Program-made: the position numbers and the translations under genes
Shown: positions 15,688 to 24,279 of the stretch, piece by piece
How the letters are laid out: the number at the start of each line of letters is the position of its first letter
Position numbering within the stretch: the first letter of the stretch is position 1
DNA from: Nitrospinae bacterium CG11_big_fil_rev_8_21_14_0_20_45_15
Lineage (GTDB): Bacteria > Nitrospinota > Nitrospinia > Nitrospinales > VA-1
Reading direction: 5' to 3'
Assembly: GCA_002787235.1 (NCBI GenBank)
Contig: PCWG01000003.1
Span: 1-38,276 of the forward strand
Length of the DNA stretch: 38,276 bases
Notes under the pieces: model-generated
Seen by the model: the letters and a program-made list of their open reading frames with translations, nothing else
Told to the model about the DNA's origin: nothing
Database searches by the model: none

Positions 15688-16425
15688 ATGTCTGGATTTT
15701 TTATTACGGGTGTCGATACGGGTGCTGGAAAAACGACCGTGACGGCGAGCCTGATCGCTTACTGCAAGCGAAAGGGCATGCATGTGGGCTATATGAAGCC
15801 GATAGAAACGGGTGTTGATCCCGAATGCTATTCTTCGGCAAATTCAGATGCACAATTTTTAGCCGAGGTTGCTGGGGATGGCGCGAGAATATCGGACATC
15901 TGTCCGGTTCAACTCAAAACCCCTGCTTCTCCATATCAAGCCTGTCTGATCGAAGGCACTGCGGTCGATATGGAGCAGGTATTGCGGGCCTACCGAAAAT
16001 TGGAATCAGAACGGGAAATCATGTTGGTCGAAGGCATAGGAGGCCTTTCAGTTCCGATAAGTCGGGACCGAATGCTTTATCACCTCGTGAGAGAAATTGC
16101 TTTACCGATCCTTGTCGTTGCGCCCATTCGATTGGGAGCATTGAACCATGTATTGCTCACCCTGAGAGCCGCGCATGAAGAAAAATTAGCGGTCGCAGGA
16201 ATTATTCTGGTTGATGTCGGGGACGTTCGGGGCGATCCCGTTCTCAAAGATTTGGGGAAAATGATTGCTGAATTTACTCCCACACCCGTTTTGGGAACCT
16301 GCCCTTATCTCGCCCCCATGGCACCTGAAATATTTTCAGAGAAACTGGATTTCATAACGGAGATGCTGAATCTGAATCAGGCGGATAACTGGTTGGAACA
16401 TCCGTTAAGCCACAGAGATGGATAA
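15688..16425 (+). CDS. bioD: ATP-dependent dethiobiotin synthetase
   Basis: 245 residues. It closes the ureido ring of dethiobiotin from 7,8-diaminopelargonic acid, CO2 and ATP in the cytoplasm, the penultimate step of biotin synthesis. Motifs: the P-loop FITGVDTGAGKTTVTASL at the N-terminus, KPIETGV, the catalytic EGIGGLSVPI, and the nucleotide-base-binding VVAPIRLGALNH. GGAGAGGAAAAGG precedes the ATG. No other bio genes are adjacent, so the gene is orphaned from its pathway. Biotin links functionally to acetyl-CoA carboxylase, which feeds the fab operon at 31-37 kb, but the two loci are separate. Confidence 0.95.
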   Translation: MSGFFITGVDTGAGKTTVTASLIAYCKRKGMHVGYMKPIETGVDPECYSSANSDAQFLAEVAGDGARISDICPVQLKTPASPYQACLIEGTAVDMEQVLRAYRKLESEREIMLVEGIGGLSVPISRDRMLYHLVREIALPILVVAPIRLGALNHVLLTLRAAHEEKLAVAGIILVDVGDVRGDPVLKDLGKMIAEFTPTPVLGTCPYLAPMAPEIFSEKLDFITEMLNLNQADNWLEHPLSHRDG

Positions 16426-16458
16426 AAAAATCGCGTTTGTGAAATGAAATGTTTTGCC

Positions 16459-16491
16459 GTCGGGCAGGACTCTTGGGGATATCCTGCCCGG
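16459..16491. terminator. Hairpin between convergent genes (possible bidirectional terminator)
   Basis: CGGGCAGGA (16461-16469) pairs perfectly with TCCTGCCCG (16482-16490), loop of 12 nt. It sits midway between the bioD stop and the stop of the minus-strand gene ending at 16511. T-runs are poor on both sides, so termination would be weak or factor-assisted. Confidence 0.45.
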
Positions 16492-16510
16492 ACAACCCGG
16501 TTCCTTTAGC

Positions 16511-16945
16511 TCAATAGGGGGCGGGGTCTTCAATTTCTACCCACTTGGGGTCGCCGTGAGCTTTGAAATTTTCAGTTCCGGCAAAGGTTCCCTCATGGTA
16601 AATATTGACCTTGTATTTCCCGCCACCGTAGGTTTCTGTGATGAATGGAACGGGATCTTCAAGGTGAACCATGTCCGGAGTTTGAAAAAAACCGATCAAT
16701 TTAAATTCCATCCCCATGCCAGCGGGAACGAGAGCGAAAAATTTTAAATTCGTAGTTGGAAGAATATTTCTGAAATCCTCGTCCATATTTTCGCGTGTGA
16801 ATTCGTGGCCGTGCTTGTGGCGCGCCCTTCTCTTTAAATAATCTTCAAGCAAGTTCCAGAACCACCAGTTTCTCTGTTTGCGTGTGTCATGTAAGAATGG
16901 GTACTCGACAAAGCCGTGTTTGTTAATGAAAGGTTTTTTGGCCAT
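16511..16945 (-). CDS. Conserved-looking soluble protein, unknown function
   Basis: 144 residues with a GAGGA ribosome-binding site upstream of ATG 16945. No signal peptide or membrane helix. The N-terminal third is basic and aromatic (KQRNWWFWNLLEDYLKRRARHKHGHEF); the C-terminal part looks beta-rich (KLIGFFQTPDMVHLEDPVPFITETYGGGKYKVNIYHEG). I recognise no family. The clean frame, ribosome-binding site and single-gene setting between convergent and divergent neighbours support expression. Confidence 0.65.
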   Translation of the reverse strand: MAKKPFINKHGFVEYPFLHDTRKQRNWWFWNLLEDYLKRRARHKHGHEFTRENMDEDFRNILPTTNLKFFALVPAGMGMEFKLIGFFQTPDMVHLEDPVPFITETYGGGKYKVNIYHEGTFAGTENFKAHGDPKWVEIEDPAPY

Positions 16946-17108
16946 ACAGGAGATTCCTCAGTTTAAAAGATGAAAGCAGACCTATTCTAGTGGCACTTTT
17001 GTCAGGTGGAAAGCAAAAAATAAATTTTCGATCAACGATCGAAATCGCTCGTCGTTTAATAGGCTATGAGTGTATTTTGGGCGGATTTATTCTAAGAAAC
17101 GGAAGAAA

Positions 17109-17855
17109 ATGATAAAACGTTTGTGGTTGAAATACTATTGGTTGTTTGGTTACCGGTTTCGATTGTATGACTGGTTGACACCCGAAAGTTACCGGGAGTC
17201 TATGGCTCGCACTCTGGAATGTATCGGTAAAATACCCGATGCTGTTTTGCTGGACGCAGGCTGTGGCTCTGGCATCTTGTTCGACGTCGGCGCAAAACAT
17301 CTGGCGTCGGTGAAAAAGATCATTGCGACGGATATCCTTGAGTCCGGCATCCGCATCGCGCGGCGAAAAATAATGGAACAAGGGCTGAAGGTGCCGACAT
17401 TGTTTTTTCGCTCGGATCTGACTTCGCCGTTGCCGATTAAAACTGCAAGCGTGGATGTTGCGATCGCACATTTTTCTTTATACACGATAGGCGACAACCA
17501 AGCGCGTCATCAGGCTTTGAAAAATATCCAGGCGGTGTTGCATTCAGGTGGACTCTGCGCAGTGATCAATCCTTCAGAAGAATATGACGGTCGGCAGATC
17601 ATCCACGAGAGTCTGCAATCCTCTTTGAGTGTGGATCCTTACTGGAAACACTGGCTCAAAAAAAACATTCTTTATCGCATCACCTATTCACTGGGTTTGA
17701 AAAATATAGAAGATCGTTTGCAGGAAGGTGTCTGGAAAAAATATTCAACGCAAGAGCTTTGTGAAGAGATGCAGGCACTGGGATTTGAAATCATTCACAC
17801 AGAAAAAGTGTATGCTTCTTCTGGAATACTGGTTCTTGGACGACTCCCCGCTTGA
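17109..17855 (+). CDS. Class I SAM-dependent methyltransferase
   Basis: 248 residues from ATG 17109 (GGAAGA just upstream; a GTG at 17070 is in frame but less likely). The Rossmann SAM site is visible: VLLDAGCGSGILFDVG (motif I), IIATDILESGIRIAR (motif II with acidic Asp), RSDLTSPLPIKTASVDVAIAHFSLYTI (motifs III-IV), and LHSGGLCAVINP (post-motif). This UbiE/Methyltransf_11-like core gives no substrate specificity. The N-terminus is aromatic and basic (KRLWLKYYWLFGYRF), perhaps membrane-associating. It is convergent with the oxidoreductase gene. A small-molecule or lipid acceptor is plausible but unproved. Confidence 0.88.
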   Translation: MIKRLWLKYYWLFGYRFRLYDWLTPESYRESMARTLECIGKIPDAVLLDAGCGSGILFDVGAKHLASVKKIIATDILESGIRIARRKIMEQGLKVPTLFFRSDLTSPLPIKTASVDVAIAHFSLYTIGDNQARHQALKNIQAVLHSGGLCAVINPSEEYDGRQIIHESLQSSLSVDPYWKHWLKKNILYRITYSLGLKNIEDRLQEGVWKKYSTQELCEEMQALGFEIIHTEKVYASSGILVLGRLPA

Positions 17856-17886
17856 CTGGATCGGGTTGGATTAAAATGATCGCATT

Positions 17887-18927
17887 TTAAACGAAAATCC
17901 GTTTGCCTTCTTCCTGCAGACTGCGATTGACGGCAGAGGTAAATTTCATATATTCCAGACCCTCCTTGAAAGTTGTCAGATGCGGGGACTTATGGTTACG
18001 AATCGAATGGATGAATTCTTCCTCCACTCTCCAGCCATTGTTTTTCATATCGGGCAGAGCAATTTCTTTCCAAATTTTGTCAGAATTTTGCGCGGTGAAT
18101 AACTTCACAGAGGGGAGTAATTCCAGCCGCAAAGCCGCCTTGTTCCCAAATATCTCAATGTGCGGAGATCGGGCTGTTGGCGCGAGTTCCGAAAATATCA
18201 TGGAAGCTTGCGCTCCATTTTCCAATTGCATCTGAACATTCATATAATCTGGAATTTCAATTTGTATCGTAGAAGAATCGCCGGATGAGGCTCGATCATT
18301 AAAACATTTGGACTGTGCAGAAACCCACAATGCAGGCGGGAGCCAGCGTAAAAGCGTTTCGTAAATAATTCCCAGAGTCATTATATTTTCACCGCTGAAT
18401 GTTTTATTTCGGCGCCAGTGAAGCGGTGCGTCGGCAGAACTGACAGGAGCGGTTTGAAATTCTGTTTGAATGTGCGTGATCTGCCCCAGTTCGTTGCTGG
18501 CAATGAGTTGTTTGACGGTATCGTCGGCACGCAGAGTGAACGGGGCAGGCACCAATTGTGCTATCAGATGAGGAGTGTCTTGCGAGGCCTGCAACATTTG
18601 CAGGGCTTCTTTTTCGTTCATCGCCATTCTTGCTTCGCACAGAACGTGTTTGTTGTGCGCGAGGCTCATTGTCGTTGCCGGGCAATGCAAGTAGGGCCAG
18701 GTGCCAATCACGACGGCATCAATATCTTCTGCCTTCGCGATGGCTTCCCAGTCGGAGTGGGCTCGTGGGATGTGGTACTCATTGGCAATTTTCTGACTCG
18801 ATTCCAGTGTGCGATTTGCAACATCTGTTATCTGTACCCCTGGAATGGCTTGCAATAAGGGCAGATGCATCTTTCGAGTATTTGCACCGGCACCAATCAC
18901 ACCGATACGAATTGGCTTTGCATTCAT
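17887..18927 (-). CDS. Gfo/Idh/MocA-family NAD(P)-dependent oxidoreductase
   Basis: 346 residues. N-terminal Rossmann domain (IGVIGAGANTRKMHLPLL, then VVIGTWPYLH) and a C-terminal alpha/beta sugar-binding domain (LHWRRNKTFSGENIMTLGIIYETLLRW, later HIEIFGNKAALRLE, EEEFIHSIRNHKSPH). These enzymes usually oxidise or reduce sugars, inositols or nucleotide sugars. The consensus EKP motif that holds the cofactor and catalytic Lys is replaced by CEARMAMN, so the usual catalytic Lys appears missing and the protein may be divergent or inactive. An 18-bp perfect palindrome lies 46-63 nt upstream of the start. Confidence 0.85.
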   Translation of the reverse strand: MNAKPIRIGVIGAGANTRKMHLPLLQAIPGVQITDVANRTLESSQKIANEYHIPRAHSDWEAIAKAEDIDAVVIGTWPYLHCPATTMSLAHNKHVLCEARMAMNEKEALQMLQASQDTPHLIAQLVPAPFTLRADDTVKQLIASNELGQITHIQTEFQTAPVSSADAPLHWRRNKTFSGENIMTLGIIYETLLRWLPPALWVSAQSKCFNDRASSGDSSTIQIEIPDYMNVQMQLENGAQASMIFSELAPTARSPHIEIFGNKAALRLELLPSVKLFTAQNSDKIWKEIALPDMKNNGWRVEEEFIHSIRNHKSPHLTTFKEGLEYMKFTSAVNRSLQEEGKRIFV

Positions 18928-18972
18928 ATTATTTCCAAAATTTTGTTTGAGTTTGAAAAAAGAATTCCAGCG

Positions 18973-18990
18973 TATGTTTTATAAAACATA
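18973..18990. promoter_or_regulatory. 18-bp perfect palindrome upstream of the Gfo/Idh/MocA gene
   Basis: TATGTTTTATAAAACATA is its own reverse complement. It lies between the response-regulator stop and the oxidoreductase start, about 46-63 nt upstream of the latter. This is a good size and place for a dimeric repressor or activator operator. No T-run follows on the minus strand, so it is unlikely to be the terminator of another gene. Confidence 0.5.
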
Positions 18991-19032
18991 AGGAGGGCAA
19001 TCCCGGTGCCGTCGAAATAAGACGAACAGTCT

Positions 19033-19506
19033 TCAGGAAGAATGGTCTGATGCGCGGGAGGGAAGTTCGGCGACCTCAAGCCAATAAGAAAATAATAATT
19101 TTATTTTTTTCTCCAATTGATCTATTTCCGAAGATTTATGAATATAAGAATTTGCTCCAAGTTCGTAAGATAAAACGATATTCAGTTCATTTTTTGAAGA
19201 TGTGAAAATGATAGTGATCAGATTCTTTAAAGTCTCGTGTGTTTTGATTTCTTTCAGAACCTCAAGACCATTCTTTTTAGGCATATTAATATCCAGGAGT
19301 ATCAGCGAGGGGAGAGGGGACAGAGCAGGGTCCTGCCATTTTTCGCGTCTTAGCAAGTAGTCCATCGCTTCCAGACCATCTTTCACCCAAATGATATCGA
19401 ATTTGAATTTGAAATCGACAGTTTTCAAAATTCTTGAAATAAGGAAAAAATCATCGGCATCGTCTTCAACAACGAGGACGATGTGTTTCTTGTTTGAGTC
19501 AATCAT
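19033..19506 (-). CDS. Single-domain response regulator (Rcp1-like)
   Basis: 157 residues, a receiver domain with no output domain. Acidic pocket VVEDDADDFF, phospho-acceptor Asp72 in LILLDINMPKKNGLEVL, conserved Thr/Ser and Lys positions in IIFTSSKNE and YIHKSSE. The extended loop before beta3 (REKWQDPALSPLPSLILLDINMP) is the hallmark of Rcp1-type partners of phytochrome-like kinases. Its ATG overlaps the stop of the kinase gene (ATGA), so kinase and regulator form one translationally coupled pair. With no DNA-binding domain, it likely acts by protein-protein contact or in a phosphorelay. Confidence 0.94.
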   Translation of the reverse strand: MIDSNKKHIVLVVEDDADDFFLISRILKTVDFKFKFDIIWVKDGLEAMDYLLRREKWQDPALSPLPSLILLDINMPKKNGLEVLKEIKTHETLKNLITIIFTSSKNELNIVLSYELGANSYIHKSSEIDQLEKKIKLLFSYWLEVAELPSRASDHSS

Positions 19507-21161
19507 TGCGTGGTATTTCCCCTTATTTGCTTCCTTGGAAGTTTTACAGTGAAGGTCGTGCCTTCTTTAGGTTTGCTCTTGGCGGTTACTGTTCCATTGT
19601 GCCGCTCTACAATTTTCTTACAAATAGCGAGTCCCATTCCGGTACCCTTAAACTGGTCGTTTCTATGCAGACGTTGAAACGGTTTAAATATACGGTCAAG
19701 GTATTTTTCGTCGAATCCGATTCCATTGTCCTGGAAGTTGATTTCACAGTATTCACTGTGTGGCGAGCCAGTCTCAAAAATTTTTATGACCGGTGATACC
19801 TCATCTCGACTATATTTTATAGCATTACTGATCAAATTTTGGAACAAACGTAGTAAGTGAAATGAGTTGCCGTCAATGGTGGGCAAATCTTCAATTTCGA
19901 TGCTTGCATTTGTTCTACTGATTAAAATATCCAGATCCGTTAAGACTTGCTGGGCTGTAGTGGTTAAATTTACAGTGTCCATCAGATCGTTTATAGACGA
20001 ATCCAATGTTGAAAACTTAACCAGATCATTCAGGAGAGATTGTAATCGACGCGTAGCACTTTTCATTCTTTCCAGAAAATAGGTTCCTTCTTCGTCGAGA
20101 GTATTGGAACTCCATTTTAAGAGATCACTAAAAGAGATGATTTTTCTTAAAGGTTCCTGCAAATCGTGTGAAGCGATATGAACAAAATCTCTCAATTCCT
20201 CGTTACTTGCTTCGAGTCTATGGTAAGAATTTTTTAAAGTGTCGGCTATTCTCTTTCGTTCTAAAGCCGATCCCGCATATTGGGAAAAAATCTTTAAAAT
20301 AGTTTGCGCTATTTCTGGGTCTTCGAGAGGCTTGGTGCACATGAGTCCAAGATGCCCCAGAGGTTTTCCTGCGGCATCAAAAAAAGGCAAACTCATGTAA
20401 TTGTCCACTTCCCACTCAAGAAGAATTTTATCCTTGGGAAATAAATTTTGGAGATTGTCAGGATAATATTGGATGGTTTTATTGGCTATATTTTCGCAAG
20501 GAGTATCTATTAAAGAATATTCAATATTCTCTTTGAAATCGTTATTAACCCACAACGCAAGCGTTTTTGCTGTATCCACACCCGTAAATTCTGAGACGAA
20601 TACGCAATAGACTTGTAGCGTAGTGGCTAGATTTTTTACAAGAGAGTGAAAAAATACCGAGTCATTGTAGGCAATGGCACAACCTTCCACAATTACCCGT
20701 AATTTTTGATGAAAAATCTGGTTCTTTTTTTTCGACTCTTTTCCCAGTTTTATGTCCACAGCCATTTCCACGAACCTGCGGGAGTCGTTGTTTATTTTAG
20801 TAATAAATAGAGTTCTTGAACTCCAGTTCACAGGGTGAATGATGAGGTCAAGAATAGTGAGAGAAGTGCCTTCCAGTTTAGTTTGGAAGTTTTTGTGAAG
20901 ACCCATATCCCATGTTTCTTTGTTGCTTAGATAGCATTGGATTTCATTACAAAGCCCTAGATTGTGGTGATCGGAGAGGAGGCTGTATATACTTTTCCCA
21001 ACAATATCCCGGGCAGGTAAACCGAAGAATGAATTTGCGATCTCATTGCAAAAACAAACTAAAGCATTTTCATCAATAACAAGAATTCCATCCAGCGTAA
21101 CATGAGCGATGGACCTAAAGCGGTCTTCCTCTATGGATGGATTTTCTGGTATTTGAGACAT
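19503..21161 (-). CDS. Soluble PAS-GAF sensor histidine kinase (phytochrome-kinase-like core)
   Basis: 552 residues without membrane helices. N-terminal PAS (about 13-110, FRSIAHVTLDGILVIDENALVCFCNEIANSFFGL), a GAF-type domain (about 155-305), HisKA with phospho-His332 (FVHIASHDLQEPLRKIISFSDLL), and HATPase (NLISNAIKYS, FQDNGIGFDEKYLDRIFKPFQRLH, GTGMGLAICKKI). The HisKA/HATPase core is the Cph1 or bacteriophytochrome type that works with Rcp1-like regulators, which matches the gene at 19033. No bilin-binding cysteine motif or PHY domain is visible, so a photoreceptor role is unsupported. A perfect FNR/FixK-type box lies about 185 nt upstream of the start, suggesting oxygen-dependent expression. 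Confidence 0.92.
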   Translation of the reverse strand: MSQIPENPSIEEDRFRSIAHVTLDGILVIDENALVCFCNEIANSFFGLPARDIVGKSIYSLLSDHHNLGLCNEIQCYLSNKETWDMGLHKNFQTKLEGTSLTILDLIIHPVNWSSRTLFITKINNDSRRFVEMAVDIKLGKESKKKNQIFHQKLRVIVEGCAIAYNDSVFFHSLVKNLATTLQVYCVFVSEFTGVDTAKTLALWVNNDFKENIEYSLIDTPCENIANKTIQYYPDNLQNLFPKDKILLEWEVDNYMSLPFFDAAGKPLGHLGLMCTKPLEDPEIAQTILKIFSQYAGSALERKRIADTLKNSYHRLEASNEELRDFVHIASHDLQEPLRKIISFSDLLKWSSNTLDEEGTYFLERMKSATRRLQSLLNDLVKFSTLDSSINDLMDTVNLTTTAQQVLTDLDILISRTNASIEIEDLPTIDGNSFHLLRLFQNLISNAIKYSRDEVSPVIKIFETGSPHSEYCEINFQDNGIGFDEKYLDRIFKPFQRLHRNDQFKGTGMGLAICKKIVERHNGTVTAKSKPKEGTTFTVKLPRKQIRGNTTQ

Positions 21162-21342
21162 GCGGATATCACTATTCTAAATTTTAGCAAGTCAATGTCA
21201 GCAATGAGGTTTTTCGCAATGCACTTTATGTCATTTTAAATTTATTTGAAAATTGCGTAGAGTAAATTTTTATGTAAATCGGGTGCTTTCAAACGTTTTT
21301 TAATAACGCTTTTCCATTAATTCCTTTTATTAACATCAGTTT

Positions 21343-21362
21343 AGTTTGATTTTCATCAAACT
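21343..21362 (-). promoter_or_regulatory. Perfect FNR/FixK-type operator (TTGAT-N4-ATCAA)
   Basis: The core TTGATTTTCATCAA (21346-21359) is an exact FNR/Anr consensus, and symmetry extends three more bases each side (AGT / ACT). It lies downstream of thrH and about 185 nt upstream of the PAS-GAF kinase start on the minus strand. A ten-base exact core in 38 kb is expected about 0.04 times by chance. It could alternatively form a small hairpin after thrH, but no T-run follows on that strand. Confidence 0.6.
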
Positions 21363-21417
21363 TCAATGTTTATCTATGCTCATGGATTTTCAAACGGTTC
21401 TCAGGATAAAAACGCTC

Positions 21418-22032
21418 TCAATCCTTTTGGATATTTGCTCTGGCAGATAAGAAAGCTGAACGAAAATCATTATAATTATCTGTGACTTTGAATTGTGGGA
21501 ATTCTCCTATGATTGACGGCGGCGGACGAAAGAAAATTCCCGCATTGGCTTGTTTTAGCATCCCCGTATCATTATAAGAGTCCCCCGCGGCAATGACTTG
21601 AAAGTTCAATTGTTGAAATGCGGCTACGGCCTTTGTTTTTCCATCTTTGATACGTAATTGATAGTCATTGATATTGCCACTGCTGTCTACAATCAATTTG
21701 TGGCAAAAAAGCGTCGGGTATTCCAATTGAGCCATCAAAGGGCCAGCGAATTGATAGAAAGTATCTGATAGAATGACTACTTGAAATTCCGACTTGAGCC
21801 ATTTTAAGAAATCGTAAGCTCCCTCCAGGGGAGACATTTCACCGATTACTTTTTGAATGTCCTGTAGTTTTAAATGATGCTCGCGCAGAATCTTGAGTCG
21901 GCCCTGCATGAGTTCATCGTAGTCCGGGATATCACGCGTTGTTAGCTTTAATCCTTCAATCCCCGTTTTTTCTGCAAATTTGATCCATATTTCGGGAATA
22001 AGAACTCCTTCTAAGTCCAGACAAGCAATCAT
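21418..22032 (-). CDS. thrH: ThrH-type phosphoserine phosphatase / homoserine phosphotransferase
   Basis: 204 residues from the inner ATG at 22032, which has AAAGG 9 nt upstream; this gives the usual family length. The upstream ATG at 22050 lacks one. A HAD-family enzyme that dephosphorylates phosphoserine and can move phosphate to homoserine, linking serine and threonine synthesis. Motif I is ACLDLEGVLIPEIW (DxE form, characteristic of ThrH rather than SerB), motif II VVILSDTF, and motif III-IV AAGDSYNDTGMLKQA. Its start is 38 nt from the stop of murJ on the same strand, so co-transcription is possible. Confidence 0.93.
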   Translation of the reverse strand: MIACLDLEGVLIPEIWIKFAEKTGIEGLKLTTRDIPDYDELMQGRLKILREHHLKLQDIQKVIGEMSPLEGAYDFLKWLKSEFQVVILSDTFYQFAGPLMAQLEYPTLFCHKLIVDSSGNINDYQLRIKDGKTKAVAAFQQLNFQVIAAGDSYNDTGMLKQANAGIFFRPPPSIIGEFPQFKVTDNYNDFRSAFLSARANIQKD

Positions 22033-22070
22033 ATTAGATGAACCTTTCATAAATACATTGAATTGATAGA

Positions 22071-23639
22071 TCAGTTATTTTTTTCTTTAGACAGGCCTGT
22101 AATTTTGAATACAAAATCAAGCTCATCAATTTTCATGAGTTTGGAAATGAAAGTGAAAATACCAATACCCAGAGCAATTAAGGCAAATAGAACAGTGATC
22201 TTAACGCTTGTAGCACTGTTTGTGGAGAAAAATATTTCACGCGCCCAAAAGACCGCGATCCCCATCATCAAAGCCGAAAAGGAATATTTAATAATAGAAA
22301 TGGCGATGCGCCTACCGCCCATAAGCCCCAGGCGATTGCGGATTTGATAAATCAACATTCCAACATTAAAAAAAGCAGAGAGAGAAGTTGCGAGTGCGAG
22401 TCCACCGTAGCCCAAAGGACCTATCAGGATGAGATTCAGAACAACATTCAGAATCAAAGAATAAACACCAATTTTCACAGGTGTTTTCGTGTCCTTCAGA
22501 GAATAAAAAGCGGGAGCTATGACCTTGATGCCGGCGAAAGCGCATAAACCAATGGAGTAGAATAACAAGGCATTGGCCGTTCCATGGGTGCTTACTTCAG
22601 TAAACTGGCCACGTTCCCATAGCGCGTTGACCATAGGATAGCGTAATAAGATCAAACCGATTGTGGCAGGGATCGTGATGAAAAGTATCAGACGAATCCC
22701 GAATGCGAGGGTCTGGGTAAGCTTGGCAAACTCACCACGCGCCGCTTGGGTTGAAAGAGTGGGGAGGATGGCTACGCCCAAAGCAACTCCAAAGATTCCT
22801 AATGGCAACTGGACCAGCCGATTTCCATAATAAAGGTAAGAAATCGAACCTTCCTCCAGTAAAGAAGCCAGCAGTGTGTCTATGAGGATATTGATCTCAT
22901 AGACCGCCATTCCAAAAACAATGGGTGGTGTCAGTTTTCCTATTTTTATCAAATCGGGATGTTTCAAATTTAAATTCGGTGACCATCGCAAACCTTTTCT
23001 AAAAACCGCAGGCAGTTGAAACAATACCTGCAAGATTCCTCCCGCGAGTACACCGTAAGCCAGACTCATTACAGGTTCTTCGAGTTGGGGTGCAAGGATC
23101 AATGTTGAAAGTATGATTGAAACATTCAATAAAGCAGGGGCCGCCGCGGGAATCGCAAATACTTTGAATGTGTTCAAAATGCCCATGAGAAGGGAACCCA
23201 CTCCGATGAAAATCAGGTAGGGAGCCATCCACCGAGTCAACGCGATGGTCAATTCAAGTTTTTCAGGATTATTTATGAAACCCGGTGCAAAAGCCATCAC
23301 CACCCAGGGAGCGAGTAGAATCAAGAACAGAGCAAGAGATGTGAGTAAAATCAAAAAGATATTGAGTAAATTGCCAGCCAGAACCCAGGCTTCTTTCTCG
23401 CCTCTTTGATTCAGAGTTTCCGAGAAAATGGGTATGAATGCGGCAGATACCGCCCCTTCCCCCAACAAACGTCTCTGCATGTTTGGAATACGAAAAGCGA
23501 CGAAGAAGGCATCGGCGGCCATAGAAGAACCAAATGCCATTGCGATGATGGTGTCTCTTGCAAAACCCAGAATTCGAGAAATAAGGGTCATGCCGCCAAC
23601 GGTTCCAGCGGCTCTCCCGACTTGAATATTGTCTTGCAT
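22071..23639 (-). CDS. murJ: Lipid II flippase MurJ (MviN)
   Basis: 522 residues from ATG 23639, the family's usual length; upstream in-frame codons begin only with TTG and cross a terminator-like hairpin. A MOP-family polytopic inner-membrane protein (about 14 helices) that flips lipid II for peptidoglycan synthesis. Diagnostic stretches: AAGTVGGMTLISRILGFARDTIIAMAFG at the start, DAFFVAFRIPNMQRRLLGEGAVSAAFIPIF, and RWMAPYLIFIG. Essential arginines of the central cavity lie in the first of these (ISRILGFARD). No Shine-Dalgarno is obvious; the preceding sequence is pyrimidine-rich. thrH follows. Confidence 0.96.
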   Translation of the reverse strand: MQDNIQVGRAAGTVGGMTLISRILGFARDTIIAMAFGSSMAADAFFVAFRIPNMQRRLLGEGAVSAAFIPIFSETLNQRGEKEAWVLAGNLLNIFLILLTSLALFLILLAPWVVMAFAPGFINNPEKLELTIALTRWMAPYLIFIGVGSLLMGILNTFKVFAIPAAAPALLNVSIILSTLILAPQLEEPVMSLAYGVLAGGILQVLFQLPAVFRKGLRWSPNLNLKHPDLIKIGKLTPPIVFGMAVYEINILIDTLLASLLEEGSISYLYYGNRLVQLPLGIFGVALGVAILPTLSTQAARGEFAKLTQTLAFGIRLILFITIPATIGLILLRYPMVNALWERGQFTEVSTHGTANALLFYSIGLCAFAGIKVIAPAFYSLKDTKTPVKIGVYSLILNVVLNLILIGPLGYGGLALATSLSAFFNVGMLIYQIRNRLGLMGGRRIAISIIKYSFSALMMGIAVFWAREIFFSTNSATSVKITVLFALIALGIGIFTFISKLMKIDELDFVFKITGLSKEKNN

Positions 23640-23753
23640 GAAAGGGAAAGGGCTAAGGGAAGGGATTGATTTTAGAGCGTTTATAAAAAAACTCGTAAGC
23701 GGTATTATATCAAATCTGAACAAGAGACTGCGGAAATTTTTGCACAAACAAGT

Positions 23754-23780
23754 AAAAAACTCACGAACGGTGAGTGTTTT
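23754..23780 (-). terminator. Intrinsic terminator of the small membrane-protein gene
   Basis: On the minus strand ACTCAC-CGTTC-GTGAG is followed by TTTTTTAC. It lies about 85 nt downstream of the 23865-24176 gene and upstream of murJ, so it probably separates those two transcripts. Confidence 0.6.
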
Positions 23781-23864
23781 AAGCCTGAAAAACAAGTTTT
23801 AGAAACTTGGGAAGTGAAAAAGGCTGGATTCTGTTGCGAATCCAAATGCAAATGAATCTATCAC

Positions 23865-24176
23865 CTAAATATCAATGATATCGTCAGATTCTTTTTTTAA
23901 GGGCTTAGAAAAGTGTGAACGTTCTATAAATACTTCTGAATTTTGATAGGATATTGTTGAAGCGGGTCTTCTGCCAAATAATCGCAAAAGAAGGATGACG
24001 ATTCCGGCTAAAACGGCAATCACAAATAGCGTGAATGTGAAGGCAAACAATAACCCCAGGCCGACGATAATCCAAATAGCCAGCGAGATCTTTGTCCCTA
24101 GAGACATCTTTTGATTTGGATTGAAAGCAAATTGACGAAAAAACATGAGCATTCCCTGGGAGTTGAGTGTAGGCAT
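23865..24176 (-). CDS. Small membrane protein, unknown function
   Basis: 103 residues. One long or two short hydrophobic helices at about 31-66 (LAIWIIVGLGLLFAFTFTLFVIAVLAGIVILLLRLF), followed by a polar cytoplasmic tail ending KKESDDIIDI. ATG 24176 or the inner Met at 24152 could be the start. I recognise no family. It is divergent from the zinc-ribbon and bolA genes and is followed by a terminator-like hairpin, so it is probably its own transcript. Confidence 0.55.
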   Translation of the reverse strand: MPTLNSQGMLMFFRQFAFNPNQKMSLGTKISLAIWIIVGLGLLFAFTFTLFVIAVLAGIVILLLRLFGRRPASTISYQNSEVFIERSHFSKPLKKESDDIIDI

Positions 24177-24279
24177 CCTGACCCCTATGGGAGGGATGAT
24201 GCTTTACATTCTAATTAACGTGTTTCTCATTTGAGAGATGATATTTTATTTATGAAAATAATTTGCTAGGATAAAAAAT

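Noticed and set aside
23640-23795. N-terminal extension of MurJ
   Set aside because: Starts only at TTG, crosses a terminator-like hairpin, and the family begins at the ATG at 23639.
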